Assembly (NCBI RefSeq): GCF_000012485.1
Contig: NC_007512.1
Coordinates: forward strand, 1,179,001-1,243,000
DNA from: Pelodictyon luteolum DSM 273
GTDB lineage: Bacteria; Bacteroidota; Chlorobiia; Chlorobiales; Chlorobiaceae
Length of the DNA: 64,000 nucleotides
Reading direction: 5' to 3'
A program made the translations under genes and the position numbers. The first letter of the stretch is position 1. The number at the start of each line of letters is the position of its first letter. Below the pieces are notes generated by a model. The model saw nothing but the letters and a program-made list of their open reading frames with translations, had not been told where the DNA came from and searched no databases. Positions 16,597 through 25,843 of this stretch are shown here, piece by piece.

Positions 16597-17589
16597 TCAG
16601 GCCTTGATGTTTTTGGCAGCGTTCTGCAGCCGGTGGGTGAGATGGAACTTGCGGTACTCGTCGTGGTTGAGAAGCTTCACGAGGAGCGCCTTCTGCACAT
16701 GCAGGCGGTTTTCCGCCTCATCGATGATGATGGCCTGCGGCCCGTCCATCACTTCGGCCGTTATCTCCTCTCCGCGGTGTGCCGGCATGCAGTGCATGAC
16801 GACAGCGGAGGGTTTGGCAACGGCAAGCATCCGGCTGTTGATCTGGAACGGGGCGAACGCCTTAAGCCGCTCTTTCTGCTCCTCTTCCTGGCCCATGCTG
16901 GTCCAGACATCGGTATAGAGCACGTCGGCGTCTTTTGCTGCAGCCATCGGATCGTGAATGATCTCAATGGTGCTGATGCCTTTTTTCCTGGCCGCTTCAA
17001 GCAGCCCGGCGTCCGGAGTGTAGCCTTCGGGGCAGGCGAGCACGAAATGGAAGGGGAGGATACCGGCAAGTTCAATCCAGGAGTTGGCCACGTTGTTGCC
17101 GTCACCGACGAAGACGACCTTGATGCCCGCTTTCCAGAGCCCTTTTTCGTACAGCGTGAAGGCATCGGCCAGAATCTGGCACGGGTGTGAGAGGTCGGTC
17201 AGGGCGTTGACGACCGGAATTGAGGCACTGCCGGCAAGGCCCTCTATGACGGAATGCTCATGCAGACGGGCGACGATGGCATCATTGTAACGGGAAAGCA
17301 GGAGGCCGATGTCCTCGACCGATTCGCGCGAACCGACACCGATGGACTTGCCGTCGAGGTTGATCGAGTACCCTCCGAGCTCATGGATGCCGAGCTCAAA
17401 GGAGACCCGGGTCCTCAGCGAGGGCTTGTTGAAGATCATGGCGACCGTTTTGCCCTCAAGCGGACGGAATCCGTTGCCGCCCTCACGGCGGGCTTTCTTG
17501 ATGAAGAGGGAGTAGTCGAACAGTTCTATGATCTTCGATGCGTCAAGAGGCTCGAATCCAAGAAAATCGCGTTTGTCGGTAGCTTGCAT
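16597..17589 (-). CDS. argF: Ornithine carbamoyltransferase
   Basis: Makes citrulline from ornithine and carbamoyl phosphate. The 330 residues contain the carbamoyl-phosphate motif KPSLRTRVSFELG, the HEHSVIEGLA region, DLSHPCQILADAFTLYEKG with the conserved HPxQ, VFVGDGNNVANSW and the catalytic HCMPAHRGEEIT. It lies 21 bp after argB and a few bases before argR in the same direction. Confidence 0.97.
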   Translation of the reverse strand: MQATDKRDFLGFEPLDASKIIELFDYSLFIKKARREGGNGFRPLEGKTVAMIFNKPSLRTRVSFELGIHELGGYSINLDGKSIGVGSRESVEDIGLLLSRYNDAIVARLHEHSVIEGLAGSASIPVVNALTDLSHPCQILADAFTLYEKGLWKAGIKVVFVGDGNNVANSWIELAGILPFHFVLACPEGYTPDAGLLEAARKKGISTIEIIHDPMAAAKDADVLYTDVWTSMGQEEEQKERLKAFAPFQINSRMLAVAKPSAVVMHCMPAHRGEEITAEVMDGPQAIIIDEAENRLHVQKALLVKLLNHDEYRKFHLTHRLQNAAKNIKA

Positions 17590-17610
17590 GGGTGTTGGCT
17601 CGCGCTAAAG

Positions 17611-18528
17611 TTAATGGTTGCTTTCGTCGTCCTGTTCGGAGATGAACTGGGTGCCGACTCCCTCATGGGTGAATATTTCAAGCAGGAGGGAGTGGACTGA
17701 CTTTCCGTCGATGATGTGGATCTTCCGGACCCCTCCGTCGAGCGTCAGGAACCCGGAAAGGACTTTCGGGATCATGCCGCCGGTGATGATGCCCTGCTCG
17801 ATGAAGTCGGCGGCTTCAGCCTTGCAGATGGTTTTCAGGATCCTCTCGCCGACCTGGATACCTGCCACGTCGCTCACATAGATGAGCTTTTCGGCCTTCA
17901 GGGCAATGGCGATGCTGCTGGCGGCGTCGTCAGCGTTGATGTTGTATATGTTGCCGTCATCGTCGAAGCCGATGGGGGCAATGACGGGGATCAGCCCGGC
18001 CTTGCAGAGCAGGTCGATGTAGGCGGTGTTGATCGATTCGATTTCACCCACCAGGCCGAGCGTGGCCGCATCCCTGCACGGCACGGCCTGGATGGTGTCG
18101 GCATCGAGGCCGGTCACGCCGACCGCCTTGCCGCCGTGTTCGCTGATCAGCTGGACGATGTCCTGGTTGACCTTTCCGGCAAGCGTCATCTGCACAACGG
18201 AGATCATCTCCTTGTCGGTCACCCGCTTGCCGTGTACGAACGTGGAGGTGATGCCGAGTTTTTCAGCCGTTTTGGTGATGGCATCACCACCGCCATGCAC
18301 GAGCACGACGTTGATGCCGACCTTGCGCAGCAGGGTGACGTTCTGCGCGAATGAGTTCTTGAGGCACAGATCCTTCATCGCCGAGCCTCCGTACTTGATG
18401 ACGAAGGTCTTCCTCTCGAATTTACGGATGTAGGGCAGGGCCTCGATGAGCACCTGGCCGATGGCCGTCTGTGGTGCCTTGCGTGCCGGCCTCAGGTCGC
18501 TGCAGGTGAGTGAATCGGTTTCTTTCAA
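17611..18528 (-). CDS. argB: N-acetylglutamate kinase
   Basis: Phosphorylates N-acetylglutamate in the second step of arginine synthesis. About 305 residues if translation begins at the TTG at 18528; no ATG occurs before the conserved core, and a GTG at about codon 28 would be too short for the first helix. Seen are [33 protein letters not shown] and [20 protein letters not shown]. The N-terminal extension ahead of [14 protein letters not shown] resembles the helix of arginine-inhibited hexameric kinases, so feedback inhibition is plausible. Confidence 0.95.
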   Translation of the reverse strand: MKETDSLTCSDLRPARKAPQTAIGQVLIEALPYIRKFERKTFVIKYGGSAMKDLCLKNSFAQNVTLLRKVGINVVLVHGGGDAITKTAEKLGITSTFVHGKRVTDKEMISVVQMTLAGKVNQDIVQLISEHGGKAVGVTGLDADTIQAVPCRDAATLGLVGEIESINTAYIDLLCKAGLIPVIAPIGFDDDGNIYNINADDAASSIAIALKAEKLIYVSDVAGIQVGERILKTICKAEAADFIEQGIITGGMIPKVLSGFLTLDGGVRKIHIIDGKSVHSLLLEIFTHEGVGTQFISEQDDESNH

Positions 18529-18561
18529 TGCGGTCGGTCGGATTGAGGGTTATGAGTACGG

Positions 18562-19770
18562 TCAGCTCCTGTAGCTGCCGTTGATGTCCACATACTCTTT
18601 GCTGAGGTCGCAGGTCCATACGCGTGCCGAAGCAGTTCCTGCCCCGAGTCGAAGGGTGATTGCGTAAGCGGGCCGGGCGAGTATGGCAGCGGCTGCTTCT
18701 TCTGAGAAATCAGCCCGGAGTCCGCGCCGGAGAATCGGCAGCTCTTCGAAGTAGAGCTCGAGGTCCTCTTCGCGGAACATGGCGCCCGAGCGGCCTGCAG
18801 CGGCAATGATGCGGCCCCAGTTGGCGTCTTCGCCGTGCAGGGCGGTCTTGACGAGGCTCGACTGCGCGATGGTGCGGGCTGCAATCACCGCCTCTTCGGC
18901 GCTCCGGGCCTCCTGCACGTTGATTTCAACAAGCTTCGTCGCACCCTCTCCGTCTATGACGATGAGGCGGGCAAGGAACCCCATCAGCGACTCCAGACCG
19001 GCGCTAAAGAGTCTGAGGTCTTCACTGCCGGCTTCAACTGAGGGGCCCGTGCCGCCGGCCATGATGACCGCCATATCGTTGGTGCTGGTGTCTCCGTCGA
19101 CCGTAATGGCGTTGAAGCTTACGCTGTTGGCACTCCGGAGGGCTTCCTGCAAAAGGCCCTGTTCGATATCGGCATCGGTGGCAAGAAATGCGAGCATGGT
19201 GGCCATGTTCGGAGCAATCATCCCGGACCCTTTGGCCACACCGCTGATGCGTACGGTGCCGCCGCTGAGCGCAATATCGACATAAAAGAATTTAGGGAAG
19301 GTGTCGGTGGTCATGATGGCTTCAGCCGCCTCGACGCCGGAGGATTCCCCGAGGGTGGCAGGGAGAGCTTCAACACCGCGAAGGATCTTCTCCATCGGCA
19401 GCAGCTGGCCGATCACGCCGGTTGAGGAGACGATGACCTCTTCGGCTTTGATGCCGAGCACTTCGGCAGCTTTTGCCGCCGTGTCTTCAGCATCCCGCAG
19501 CCCCTGCATCCCGGTTGCAGCATTGGCATTGCCGCTGTTGCAGATGACTACGCGCATGGCCGAGCCAGCAGCGGCAATGTTCCTGCGGGACAGCACGACC
19601 GGAGCGGCACAGCAGAGGTTGGTGGTGAACACGCCCGACGTGACTGCCGGCTGCTCACTGAAGAGCAGGAACATGTCGGTCCTTCCAGAGTACTTGATGC
19701 CTGCGGCTGCGGCTGACGTCTTAAATCCTTTCGGCCAGAACCCCCTTGCGCCGTCATCATCAGCCGCCAT
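18562..19770 (-). CDS. argJ: Bifunctional glutamate N-acetyltransferase/ornithine acetyltransferase
   Basis: Recycles the acetyl group from acetylornithine to glutamate and may also use acetyl-CoA, so no argA or argE is needed. ATG 19770 gives 402 residues, the usual length; the frame is open to a TTG at 19848. The self-cleavage site is PNMATMLAFLATD, where cleavage before Thr makes alpha and beta chains. The oxyanion-hole region STGVIGQLLP and NSVSFNAITVDGDTSTND are present, and the chain ends YVDINGSYRS. argD (acetylornithine aminotransferase) is missing from this operon and must be elsewhere. Confidence 0.95.
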   Translation of the reverse strand: MAADDDGARGFWPKGFKTSAAAAGIKYSGRTDMFLLFSEQPAVTSGVFTTNLCCAAPVVLSRRNIAAAGSAMRVVICNSGNANAATGMQGLRDAEDTAAKAAEVLGIKAEEVIVSSTGVIGQLLPMEKILRGVEALPATLGESSGVEAAEAIMTTDTFPKFFYVDIALSGGTVRISGVAKGSGMIAPNMATMLAFLATDADIEQGLLQEALRSANSVSFNAITVDGDTSTNDMAVIMAGGTGPSVEAGSEDLRLFSAGLESLMGFLARLIVIDGEGATKLVEINVQEARSAEEAVIAARTIAQSSLVKTALHGEDANWGRIIAAAGRSGAMFREEDLELYFEELPILRRGLRADFSEEAAAAILARPAYAITLRLGAGTASARVWTCDLSKEYVDINGSYRS

Positions 19771-19896
19771 GGGCCGGACCCCTGCAGGCCAGAGGGTTGC
19801 AGCAGCATGAGCATGGATGGTGGCGAGCGCTTTCTCTCTTTTTTTCAACGGTGTTGTGTTCTTCTTTGCGTGTTGTTTCTTTCGCCTCTTCTAGGT

Positions 19897-20925
19897 TCAA
19901 AGCCCTGCGGTTTCATCAATCCCGAGCATGATGTTCATGTTCTCGACGGCCTGGCCGGCTGCTCCTTTCAGGAGGTTGTCGATGGTTGATACAATGGTGA
20001 GGGTGCCGTGCTGTCCGGCATAGGCAACATGAAGGTCGCAGAAGTTGGTATGGGCGACATGGCGCACTTCCGGCATTTCGCTCCGCACTCTTGTGAAGGG
20101 CGCATTGCGGTAGAATGCCTCATAGGCGCTCCTGGCCTCCTTGAGATCAACCGGACCGTCCAGCGTTACGGAGAGGGTTGCGTAGATGCCCCTGACCAGA
20201 GGTCCGATAAGGGGCGTGAAGCTGAAGTCGAACGACGGGTTTCTGGCTGAGGTGCCGAGCGCCTGCATGATTTCAGGGGTGTGCTGGTGCACTCCGACCT
20301 TGTAGGCCCTGATGTTTTCGCTCATTTCGGCAAACGAAAGTTCGGTTTTGGAGCTCCGTCCTGCACCCGACAGGCCCGAAATCGCCGTACAGGCGACAGA
20401 ACGCACCCGAGGCAGTGCTGAAGAGCGGGCAAACAGGGGAGCGAGCCCGAGAATGATCGCCGTGGCGTAGCATCCGGGATTGCTTACGGTACGGGCTCCG
20501 GCTATCGCTTCACGGGAAAGTTCCGGCATGGCATAGGTCATCACCGCATCGGGGGATTTCCTGCCGCCGTAGAACCGCTCATGCTCATCCGTGTCCCGAA
20601 GGCGGAAGTCTCCTGACAGGTCTATGACCATTTTACCTGCGGCCTGAAGCTTCGGCACTATGGCGTGCGCTTCGCCGTGCGGCAGCGCGAGGAAATAGAT
20701 GTCGCTTCCGGTTTCGCCCTCGTAGGAGCGGTAGATACGGTCACAGCCGAGGGCAGGGTAAAGGGAGGAAACGGATTTGCCTGCCTGCGAGAATGCATAG
20801 AGGTGCTCAAGTCTGACGGCCGGGTGGCGGAGAATCAGCCGGGTGAGTTCAGCGCCGGAATACCCGGAAGCACCGATGATCGAGACGGTCGGTCCCGATG
20901 TTGCCCCATCCAGGGAAGCGTTCAT
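19897..20925 (-). CDS. argC: N-acetyl-gamma-glutamyl-phosphate reductase
   Basis: NADPH-dependent reduction of acetylglutamyl phosphate to the semialdehyde, the third step of arginine synthesis. The 342 residues have the Rossmann motif [16 protein letters not shown], the catalytic Cys in [15 protein letters not shown] and the HQHTPEI motif. It is the first gene of the minus-strand arginine operon. A candidate ARG box lies about 20 bp upstream of the ATG, so arginine repression through ArgR is expected. Confidence 0.97.
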   Translation of the reverse strand: MNASLDGATSGPTVSIIGASGYSGAELTRLILRHPAVRLEHLYAFSQAGKSVSSLYPALGCDRIYRSYEGETGSDIYFLALPHGEAHAIVPKLQAAGKMVIDLSGDFRLRDTDEHERFYGGRKSPDAVMTYAMPELSREAIAGARTVSNPGCYATAIILGLAPLFARSSALPRVRSVACTAISGLSGAGRSSKTELSFAEMSENIRAYKVGVHQHTPEIMQALGTSARNPSFDFSFTPLIGPLVRGIYATLSVTLDGPVDLKEARSAYEAFYRNAPFTRVRSEMPEVRHVAHTNFCDLHVAYAGQHGTLTIVSTIDNLLKGAAGQAVENMNIMLGIDETAGL

Positions 20926-20945
20926 GCAGATCTCTCTTTAAGCAA

Positions 20946-20959
20946 TGAATAAATATCCA
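20946..20959. promoter_or_regulatory. Candidate ARG box before argC
   Basis: The 14-mer tgaataaatatcca differs at one position from the ARG-box core TGAATWWWWATTCA. It lies about 20 bp upstream of the argC ATG, in the argC/21129 divergent spacer, and argR is in the downstream operon. Binding could also affect the divergent gene at 21129. Confidence 0.65.
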
Positions 20960-21128
20960 GCAAAGCGGATATATAAATCTTTTCCTGCGCATTTTCAAAC
21001 CCTGCAGGGCATTTTTGCATTCGTGTGTCAATTGCATCGCAATTTTATGCCAAGCGCTTTTTTCTCAGTATCTTATCCGAAGCTGGGGGTGCGCCTGGAG
21101 CGACCCGTAACCGCCCTTATGGATACCT

Positions 21129-22055
21129 ATGCATATGCTCCTCTTCCGTTGCTTCTCTTCACGCCCTGCCTTCGTGCTGATTCCGGGGCTTCTTCTCGGA
21201 CTCATTCTGGGTTCCTGCACCGGCGGCAGCACGCCAGAAAGCCCCATAAGGGGCGAGATGCGGCTTGTTGCCGACCCCGGCCTTCTCAGCGTGGCTTCGA
21301 TGCAGTCCGAACTCTTCACCCGCTACTATCCCGACGCCCGGGTCGTCACCATCGGTGCCGACAGCCTCTCAGCCCTCAACAGCCTTCTCTCCGGTCGCTC
21401 TAAGGCGGCTCTCACACTGCGTTGCCCGTCACCCGATGCCGGAAAACTTACGCCGTCGCTGAGGGTTGAGCCGGTTGCCCGCGATGCCGTTGTGCTCGTC
21501 GTCAATGAAAACAGCCCGCTCACGTACATTTCAAAAGAAGCAGTCTTTCAAGCCTTCAGCGGCATGCGTGCTGACGGGGATAATGGCCTGCTGCCGCTGA
21601 TTGCAGCGGACGACACCATCCTTCGGGAACTCCTTGATGGCGGTGATGCACTCAAAGGCAGGAAGCTGCAGGCGTATGGGTGCAGGAGCCAACAGGAGAT
21701 GCTGCAGCGTGTGGCCGGTGACAGCCATGCCGTCGGCATCATCTTGCGCTCGGCGTTCCAGACGGCAAGGGCCGATCATGCTGCACCCGACAAGCTCAGG
21801 CTGCTCGCGGTTTCAGCCGATGCCGCGGGGGCAGAACCCGTCACTCCCGACCCGGAAAATATCCTCAACGGAAGCTATCCCTTTGTCGCAGAGGTTTGCT
21901 ATATATATTACTCGGGAGAAGCTCTTCCGGCAGGGTTCGGCGCATGGCTGTCGGCCGAAGGCCAGAAGGCCTTTGAAAACGGCCCTCTCGTTCCTTACCG
22001 CCAAAGGGTGCGTACCATCATACTCTCAGCAAAACAAGCTTCCGACCCCTTATGA
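21129..22055 (+). CDS. PstS-like solute-binding lipoprotein
   Basis: About 308 residues from ATG 21129 (ATG 21135 is also possible), with a hydrophobic signal and lipobox ILGSC. The body is a type II periplasmic-binding fold similar to phosphate-binding PstS: LVVNENSPLTYISKEAVFQA is the PstS-like hinge segment, followed by GIILRSAF and YYSGEALPAGFGAWLSAEGQK near the end. No phosphate transporter genes are adjacent. The gene overlaps the diguanylate cyclase gene by ATGA, so it may act as a sensor or accessory lipoprotein rather than a transporter component. The ligand is unknown. Confidence 0.8.
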   Translation: MHMLLFRCFSSRPAFVLIPGLLLGLILGSCTGGSTPESPIRGEMRLVADPGLLSVASMQSELFTRYYPDARVVTIGADSLSALNSLLSGRSKAALTLRCPSPDAGKLTPSLRVEPVARDAVVLVVNENSPLTYISKEAVFQAFSGMRADGDNGLLPLIAADDTILRELLDGGDALKGRKLQAYGCRSQQEMLQRVAGDSHAVGIILRSAFQTARADHAAPDKLRLLAVSADAAGAEPVTPDPENILNGSYPFVAEVCYIYYSGEALPAGFGAWLSAEGQKAFENGPLVPYRQRVRTIILSAKQASDPL

Positions 22056-23326
22056 ACGATCTGCTGAACCGCAAGAAACGCTCTCCGCTCCTGATCATCA
22101 TCCTTGCCGGCGCCATCGGCATTCTGGTGGTCATTGCAGGAACGGCCGGGTTCATATTCTTTCAGGGGCGCATTATCGATGAGGTCGAAAAGAAGCAGGA
22201 GTGCTACTTCAACCTCGTCGAGTTCAAGGCGAAGGTGACTGGAGCCGGCATCGAGCATGCAGGCAATGCAGCCACGGGAATCGATCCCGGCGGACTTCTC
22301 CTCAAGGCGAAGCAGCAGGACCGGATTCTTCGCTTCATGTACGAACGGCTGGCAGGCCAGATGGAAGATTCATGCCTGAAACATGTCCCCGTCGTTCCAG
22401 TTCCCTCTGTTGCAAACAGCGAACTGGTCGTGCTCCAGCTTGACTCGGCCATCGAACGGGTGAAATCCGAAGCTCGAGAGGCGATGGAGAGGCTGGTGCT
22501 TTTCACCCACATGTTCATCTTTTTCATCCTTGCGCTTCTCCTCAGCCTGAACTTTGTGGCAGGCTGGATGCTCCATTTCAACTACCGCCTTACCCTCATT
22601 CCCCTACGGCAGCTGGCCGACCAGCTGAAGCTCATCAACCGCGATATCCCTGAAAGCATCCATGACACGGCCGAAGAGATGAAAAAGGAGCTGACAGCAA
22701 CGGCACATTCCCACGACATCACCCAGATCACCGAGTCGATCATGAACTTCTGCGGAGATATCGAGGCGAAGAACAAGAAACTCGACGAAATCTTCATCAG
22801 GGATGAAAAGACCGGGCTCTACAACTACCGCCACTTCAAGGAGCATCTGATCATCGACGTCGAGCGGGCAAAACGTTTCCACTCCAACGTTTCGCTCGCC
22901 ATGATCGACATCGACCACTTCAAGCTTTACAACGATGCCCACGGCCATATCGCCGGCGACCACGTCCTGGAAATCCTTGCCGGCATCATCAAAGAGGAGA
23001 GCCGGCTCTCCGACATCCCTTCGCGCTTCGGCGGGGAGGAGTTCGCCATTCTGTTCCCCAAAACCGATGCAGAGACCGCACTCGACATTTCCGAGCGTCT
23101 CCGTAAAATCATCAGTGCGACACCGGTCCCGCATGAGCACCAGCAGCCCTCCGGGCAGCTTACCGTCAGCATCGGCATCGCAACATTTCCCGATGATGCC
23201 TCCGACTGGTACACCCTCATCAACAATGCCGACCGTGCGCTCTATGAGGCCAAGGCACAGGGTCGGAACAGTGTAGTGACATTCAGCTCTCTCAACCTGC
23301 AAGAGGGTCCGCCCGATGAAGCCTGA
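22052..23326 (+). CDS. Membrane diguanylate cyclase (GGDEF)
   Basis: A 424-residue protein with a transmembrane helix (about 10-35), a periplasmic region of about 110 residues, a second helix (about 150-175), a HAMP-like linker and coiled segment, and a GGDEF domain (about 250-415). The active-site motif is GGEEF in SRFGGEEFAILFPKTDAE. An inhibitory I-site RLSD lies five residues before it. The protein should make cyclic di-GMP and be inhibited by it. It is coupled by overlaps to the binding lipoprotein upstream (4 bp) and a LolC/E-like permease downstream (11 bp). The lipoprotein may provide the signal for its periplasmic domain. Confidence 0.93.
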   Translation: MNDLLNRKKRSPLLIIILAGAIGILVVIAGTAGFIFFQGRIIDEVEKKQECYFNLVEFKAKVTGAGIEHAGNAATGIDPGGLLLKAKQQDRILRFMYERLAGQMEDSCLKHVPVVPVPSVANSELVVLQLDSAIERVKSEAREAMERLVLFTHMFIFFILALLLSLNFVAGWMLHFNYRLTLIPLRQLADQLKLINRDIPESIHDTAEEMKKELTATAHSHDITQITESIMNFCGDIEAKNKKLDEIFIRDEKTGLYNYRHFKEHLIIDVERAKRFHSNVSLAMIDIDHFKLYNDAHGHIAGDHVLEILAGIIKEESRLSDIPSRFGGEEFAILFPKTDAETALDISERLRKIISATPVPHEHQQPSGQLTVSIGIATFPDDASDWYTLINNADRALYEAKAQGRNSVVTFSSLNLQEGPPDEA

Positions 23327-24575
23327 GTTCTATATCGCAGGGAGATTCGCATTCAAGCGCCGCTCTGCAACACGGCCAACCTTCATCATCCTCATTGCCG
23401 TCATCGGCATAGCCGTCGGCACGGCAGCCCTCATCCTCACCCTCTCCGTCGTGAAGGGGTTTGCCTCAAGCATCGAAGTGAAGCTGATCAGTTTCAGTTC
23501 TCACATGCAGTTCCGCCAGCCCGACAGCCGGCTGTTCATGGAACGCCGTTCCGAAATGCAGCAAGTCCTCAATGACCCGGAAACGGTTTCCGGCGGCCCG
23601 TTCCTCGAAAAGAATTTCATCCTCAAGAGTTCCGCCGGAGCCAGGGGAGAGCGCGGCCCGGCAGGCCCGGTCATGGTAAAGGGGACGGATGAGGAGGAAC
23701 GGCGGCTGTTTCTCGGGAAGTTCCTGCGGGAGGGGAGCCTGAACGCCGCCCAGGAAGACGGCACCATAGGGCTGTACGCCGGCAGCACTCTGGCTGAAAA
23801 CCTCAGGCTGAAACCGGGTTCGAGGGTGATGCTGGCCGGTGTATCAGGCGTTTCATCCGGAACGGAAGGGGGCGGGATGCTGGAACTTCTCTCCTCACTC
23901 GACCTTGAGGTCGGCACCATCCGCGGCATCTACGACACGGGTCTGCAGGAAGGGTTCGACGATTTCATGATGATCGCAGATCTCCGGGCCATGCAGGACC
24001 GCTTCAGCCCCGGCATGATCAGCGGCTATGAAGCCAGGGTCCGCCACCCCGAACTGCTCTCCGGCACGGTGGAAAGGATAGCCGGTGAGCTCCGATACCC
24101 GTTCTACGGCTACACTGTGTTCGAGCGCTACCAGAACCTTTTTGAGTGGCTTCGTCTCCAGAAGAACCTCATGCCGCTGCTCATCGTGACCATCACGATC
24201 GTGGCCGTCTTCAACATCATCTCCACGCTTCTTGTCCTCATCATTGAAAAGACCCGGGAGGTCGGCATGCTCTCGGCGCTCGGCCTTGAACCCGGCCGCA
24301 TCAGCCGGGTGTTCATGACACAGGCCTTCCTCACCGCCATTGCGGGCATACTTCTCGGCAACCTGCTTGCGCTCCTGCTCACGCTCTTCGAAATGCGCTT
24401 CCATCTCATCACACTGCCCGAAAAAAGCTATTTCATCAAGTACGTACCGCTCATCATCGACCCGACAGACTACCTGGCCGTCTCACTTGCGGTCCTTTCG
24501 CTGACGCTCGTCTTCGCCTTCATTCCGGCAAGGATCGCCGCAGCCCTCAAACCGGGCATGGCCCTCGGCTCATGA
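23316..24575 (+). CDS. LolC/LolE-like ABC transporter permease, first copy
   Basis: A 419-residue protein with the LolC/E/MacB layout: an N-terminal helix (about 25-50) after FAFKRRSATRPTFIILIAVI, a periplasmic domain of about 210 residues, and three C-terminal helices of the FtsX type (LMPLLIVTITIVAVFNIIST, LVLIIEKTREVGMLSALGLE, then LAVLSLTLVFAFIPARIAA). In lipoprotein export such proteins pass lipoproteins from the inner membrane to LolA. No LolD ATPase gene is adjacent, so it must be encoded elsewhere. The gene overlaps the next permease by ATGA, so a heterodimer is likely. Confidence 0.88.
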   Translation: MKPEFYIAGRFAFKRRSATRPTFIILIAVIGIAVGTAALILTLSVVKGFASSIEVKLISFSSHMQFRQPDSRLFMERRSEMQQVLNDPETVSGGPFLEKNFILKSSAGARGERGPAGPVMVKGTDEEERRLFLGKFLREGSLNAAQEDGTIGLYAGSTLAENLRLKPGSRVMLAGVSGVSSGTEGGGMLELLSSLDLEVGTIRGIYDTGLQEGFDDFMMIADLRAMQDRFSPGMISGYEARVRHPELLSGTVERIAGELRYPFYGYTVFERYQNLFEWLRLQKNLMPLLIVTITIVAVFNIISTLLVLIIEKTREVGMLSALGLEPGRISRVFMTQAFLTAIAGILLGNLLALLLTLFEMRFHLITLPEKSYFIKYVPLIIDPTDYLAVSLAVLSLTLVFAFIPARIAAALKPGMALGS

Positions 24576-25843
24576 GAAAAGCAGGTACCACACTCCGTCC
24601 GGCCCTCTGGATCGCACGACGCTTCAGCTTTGCCCGGAAACGGTTCAGGGTGATCAACATCATCTCCTCGATCAGCCTCCTTGGCATCATCATCGGCGTC
24701 AGCACGCTCCTGGTCGTCATGAGTGTCCTGAACGGGTTTCAGAAGCTTGCCCGGGACATGTTTCTCTCAATTGACAGCCCCGTGCAGCTCGTATCGAAAG
24801 AAGGCCGCTCGATGCCTTTCGACCAGTCGCTCCTCAGTGCACTCCAGCAGGTGGATGCCGTCGGCTCTGCAGAGCCGTTTCATGAAGGGGATGCCATCCT
24901 TGTCGCCGGCGGGGTGAGCGAACTGGTAAGGCTCAAAGGGCTCTCCGCGCCTGCAGGGCGGCGCCTTGAAACCCTCACCGCTGCATCCCGTCCTTATTTC
25001 ACCAGCGGGAGCATCTCGGTAGGGGAGCTGCTTGCCTACCGGACAAGGATCATGGCAGGGGACCGGGTCCGGCTCTTCAGTCCCGAGCTGATCTCGCTCG
25101 GGCTTGAATCGCTCTCCGAACCCTATCTGATGCCGGCTCTCCGGATTCCCGAACCGGGCATCTCTTCACTCTTTTCACTGCAGAAGCTGTTCGACGACCG
25201 GTATGTCCTTGCCCCCATGGATCTGGCTTCACGTGTCCTGCTTATACCGAAAGGAGAGTGCAGCGGCATTGACATCAGGGCTCGCGAAGGGGTGGGGCAT
25301 TTGCGCCTCAACAGGGAACTCTCCGTCTGGCTCCGGCAACGCGAGGGCGGAGGCACGCTTGAGCTGAAGACGCTGGAGAGCCGCTACCGCGACATCTTTG
25401 CCGTCATGGAGCTTGAAAAATGGGTGAGTTTCGGGGTGCTTATGCTGATTGTGCTCGTCGCATCCCTCAGCCTGACAGGGGCACTTGCCATGACGGCCAT
25501 CGACAAGCAGGAGGACCTGTTTTCGCTGCGCTGTCTCGGCCTTGAGGGCAGTGGGCTTCAGTCGATATTCATGCTGCAGGGCGCACTGACCGGCATTGCC
25601 GGTACGCTTGCCGGGTCCGGTCTTGCATGGATCATCTGTTTTCTGCAGGAGCGGTTCGGTATGGTGCAGCTTCCATCAAAAAGCGCATTCATCATCGACG
25701 CCTATCCCGTCGAGATGGTTGCGGGTGACTTTCTCATCGTCGGACTGGCATCGATCTGCCTCTGCCTTCTGGTGAGCATCCTGCCTGCACGCAAGGCCGC
25801 CCTCATGGCCGAACGGCGCTCACGAGACCTGTTGAGCAGCTAA
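24572..25843 (+). CDS. LolC/LolE-like ABC transporter permease, second copy
   Basis: A 423-residue protein similar in layout to the preceding gene: WIARRFSFARKRFRVINIIS then a first helix, a large periplasmic domain, FtsX-type helices (EKWVSFGVLMLIVLVASLSL, MTAIDKQEDLFSLRCLGLEG) and a final SILPARKAALMAER. LolC and LolE work as a pair with LolD. Its stop codon overlaps the stop of the converging CobW gene by 4 bp, so no terminator fits between them. Confidence 0.88.
   Translation: MRKAGTTLRPALWIARRFSFARKRFRVINIISSISLLGIIIGVSTLLVVMSVLNGFQKLARDMFLSIDSPVQLVSKEGRSMPFDQSLLSALQQVDAVGSAEPFHEGDAILVAGGVSELVRLKGLSAPAGRRLETLTAASRPYFTSGSISVGELLAYRTRIMAGDRVRLFSPELISLGLESLSEPYLMPALRIPEPGISSLFSLQKLFDDRYVLAPMDLASRVLLIPKGECSGIDIRAREGVGHLRLNRELSVWLRQREGGGTLELKTLESRYRDIFAVMELEKWVSFGVLMLIVLVASLSLTGALAMTAIDKQEDLFSLRCLGLEGSGLQSIFMLQGALTGIAGTLAGSGLAWIICFLQERFGMVQLPSKSAFIIDAYPVEMVAGDFLIVGLASICLCLLVSILPARKAALMAERRSRDLLSS

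Noticed and set aside
20926-21128. Small gene between argC and the binding lipoprotein (frame 20945-21403)
   Set aside because: Most of the frame overlaps the lipoprotein gene in another frame, and the spacer reads as regulatory DNA with an ARG box.
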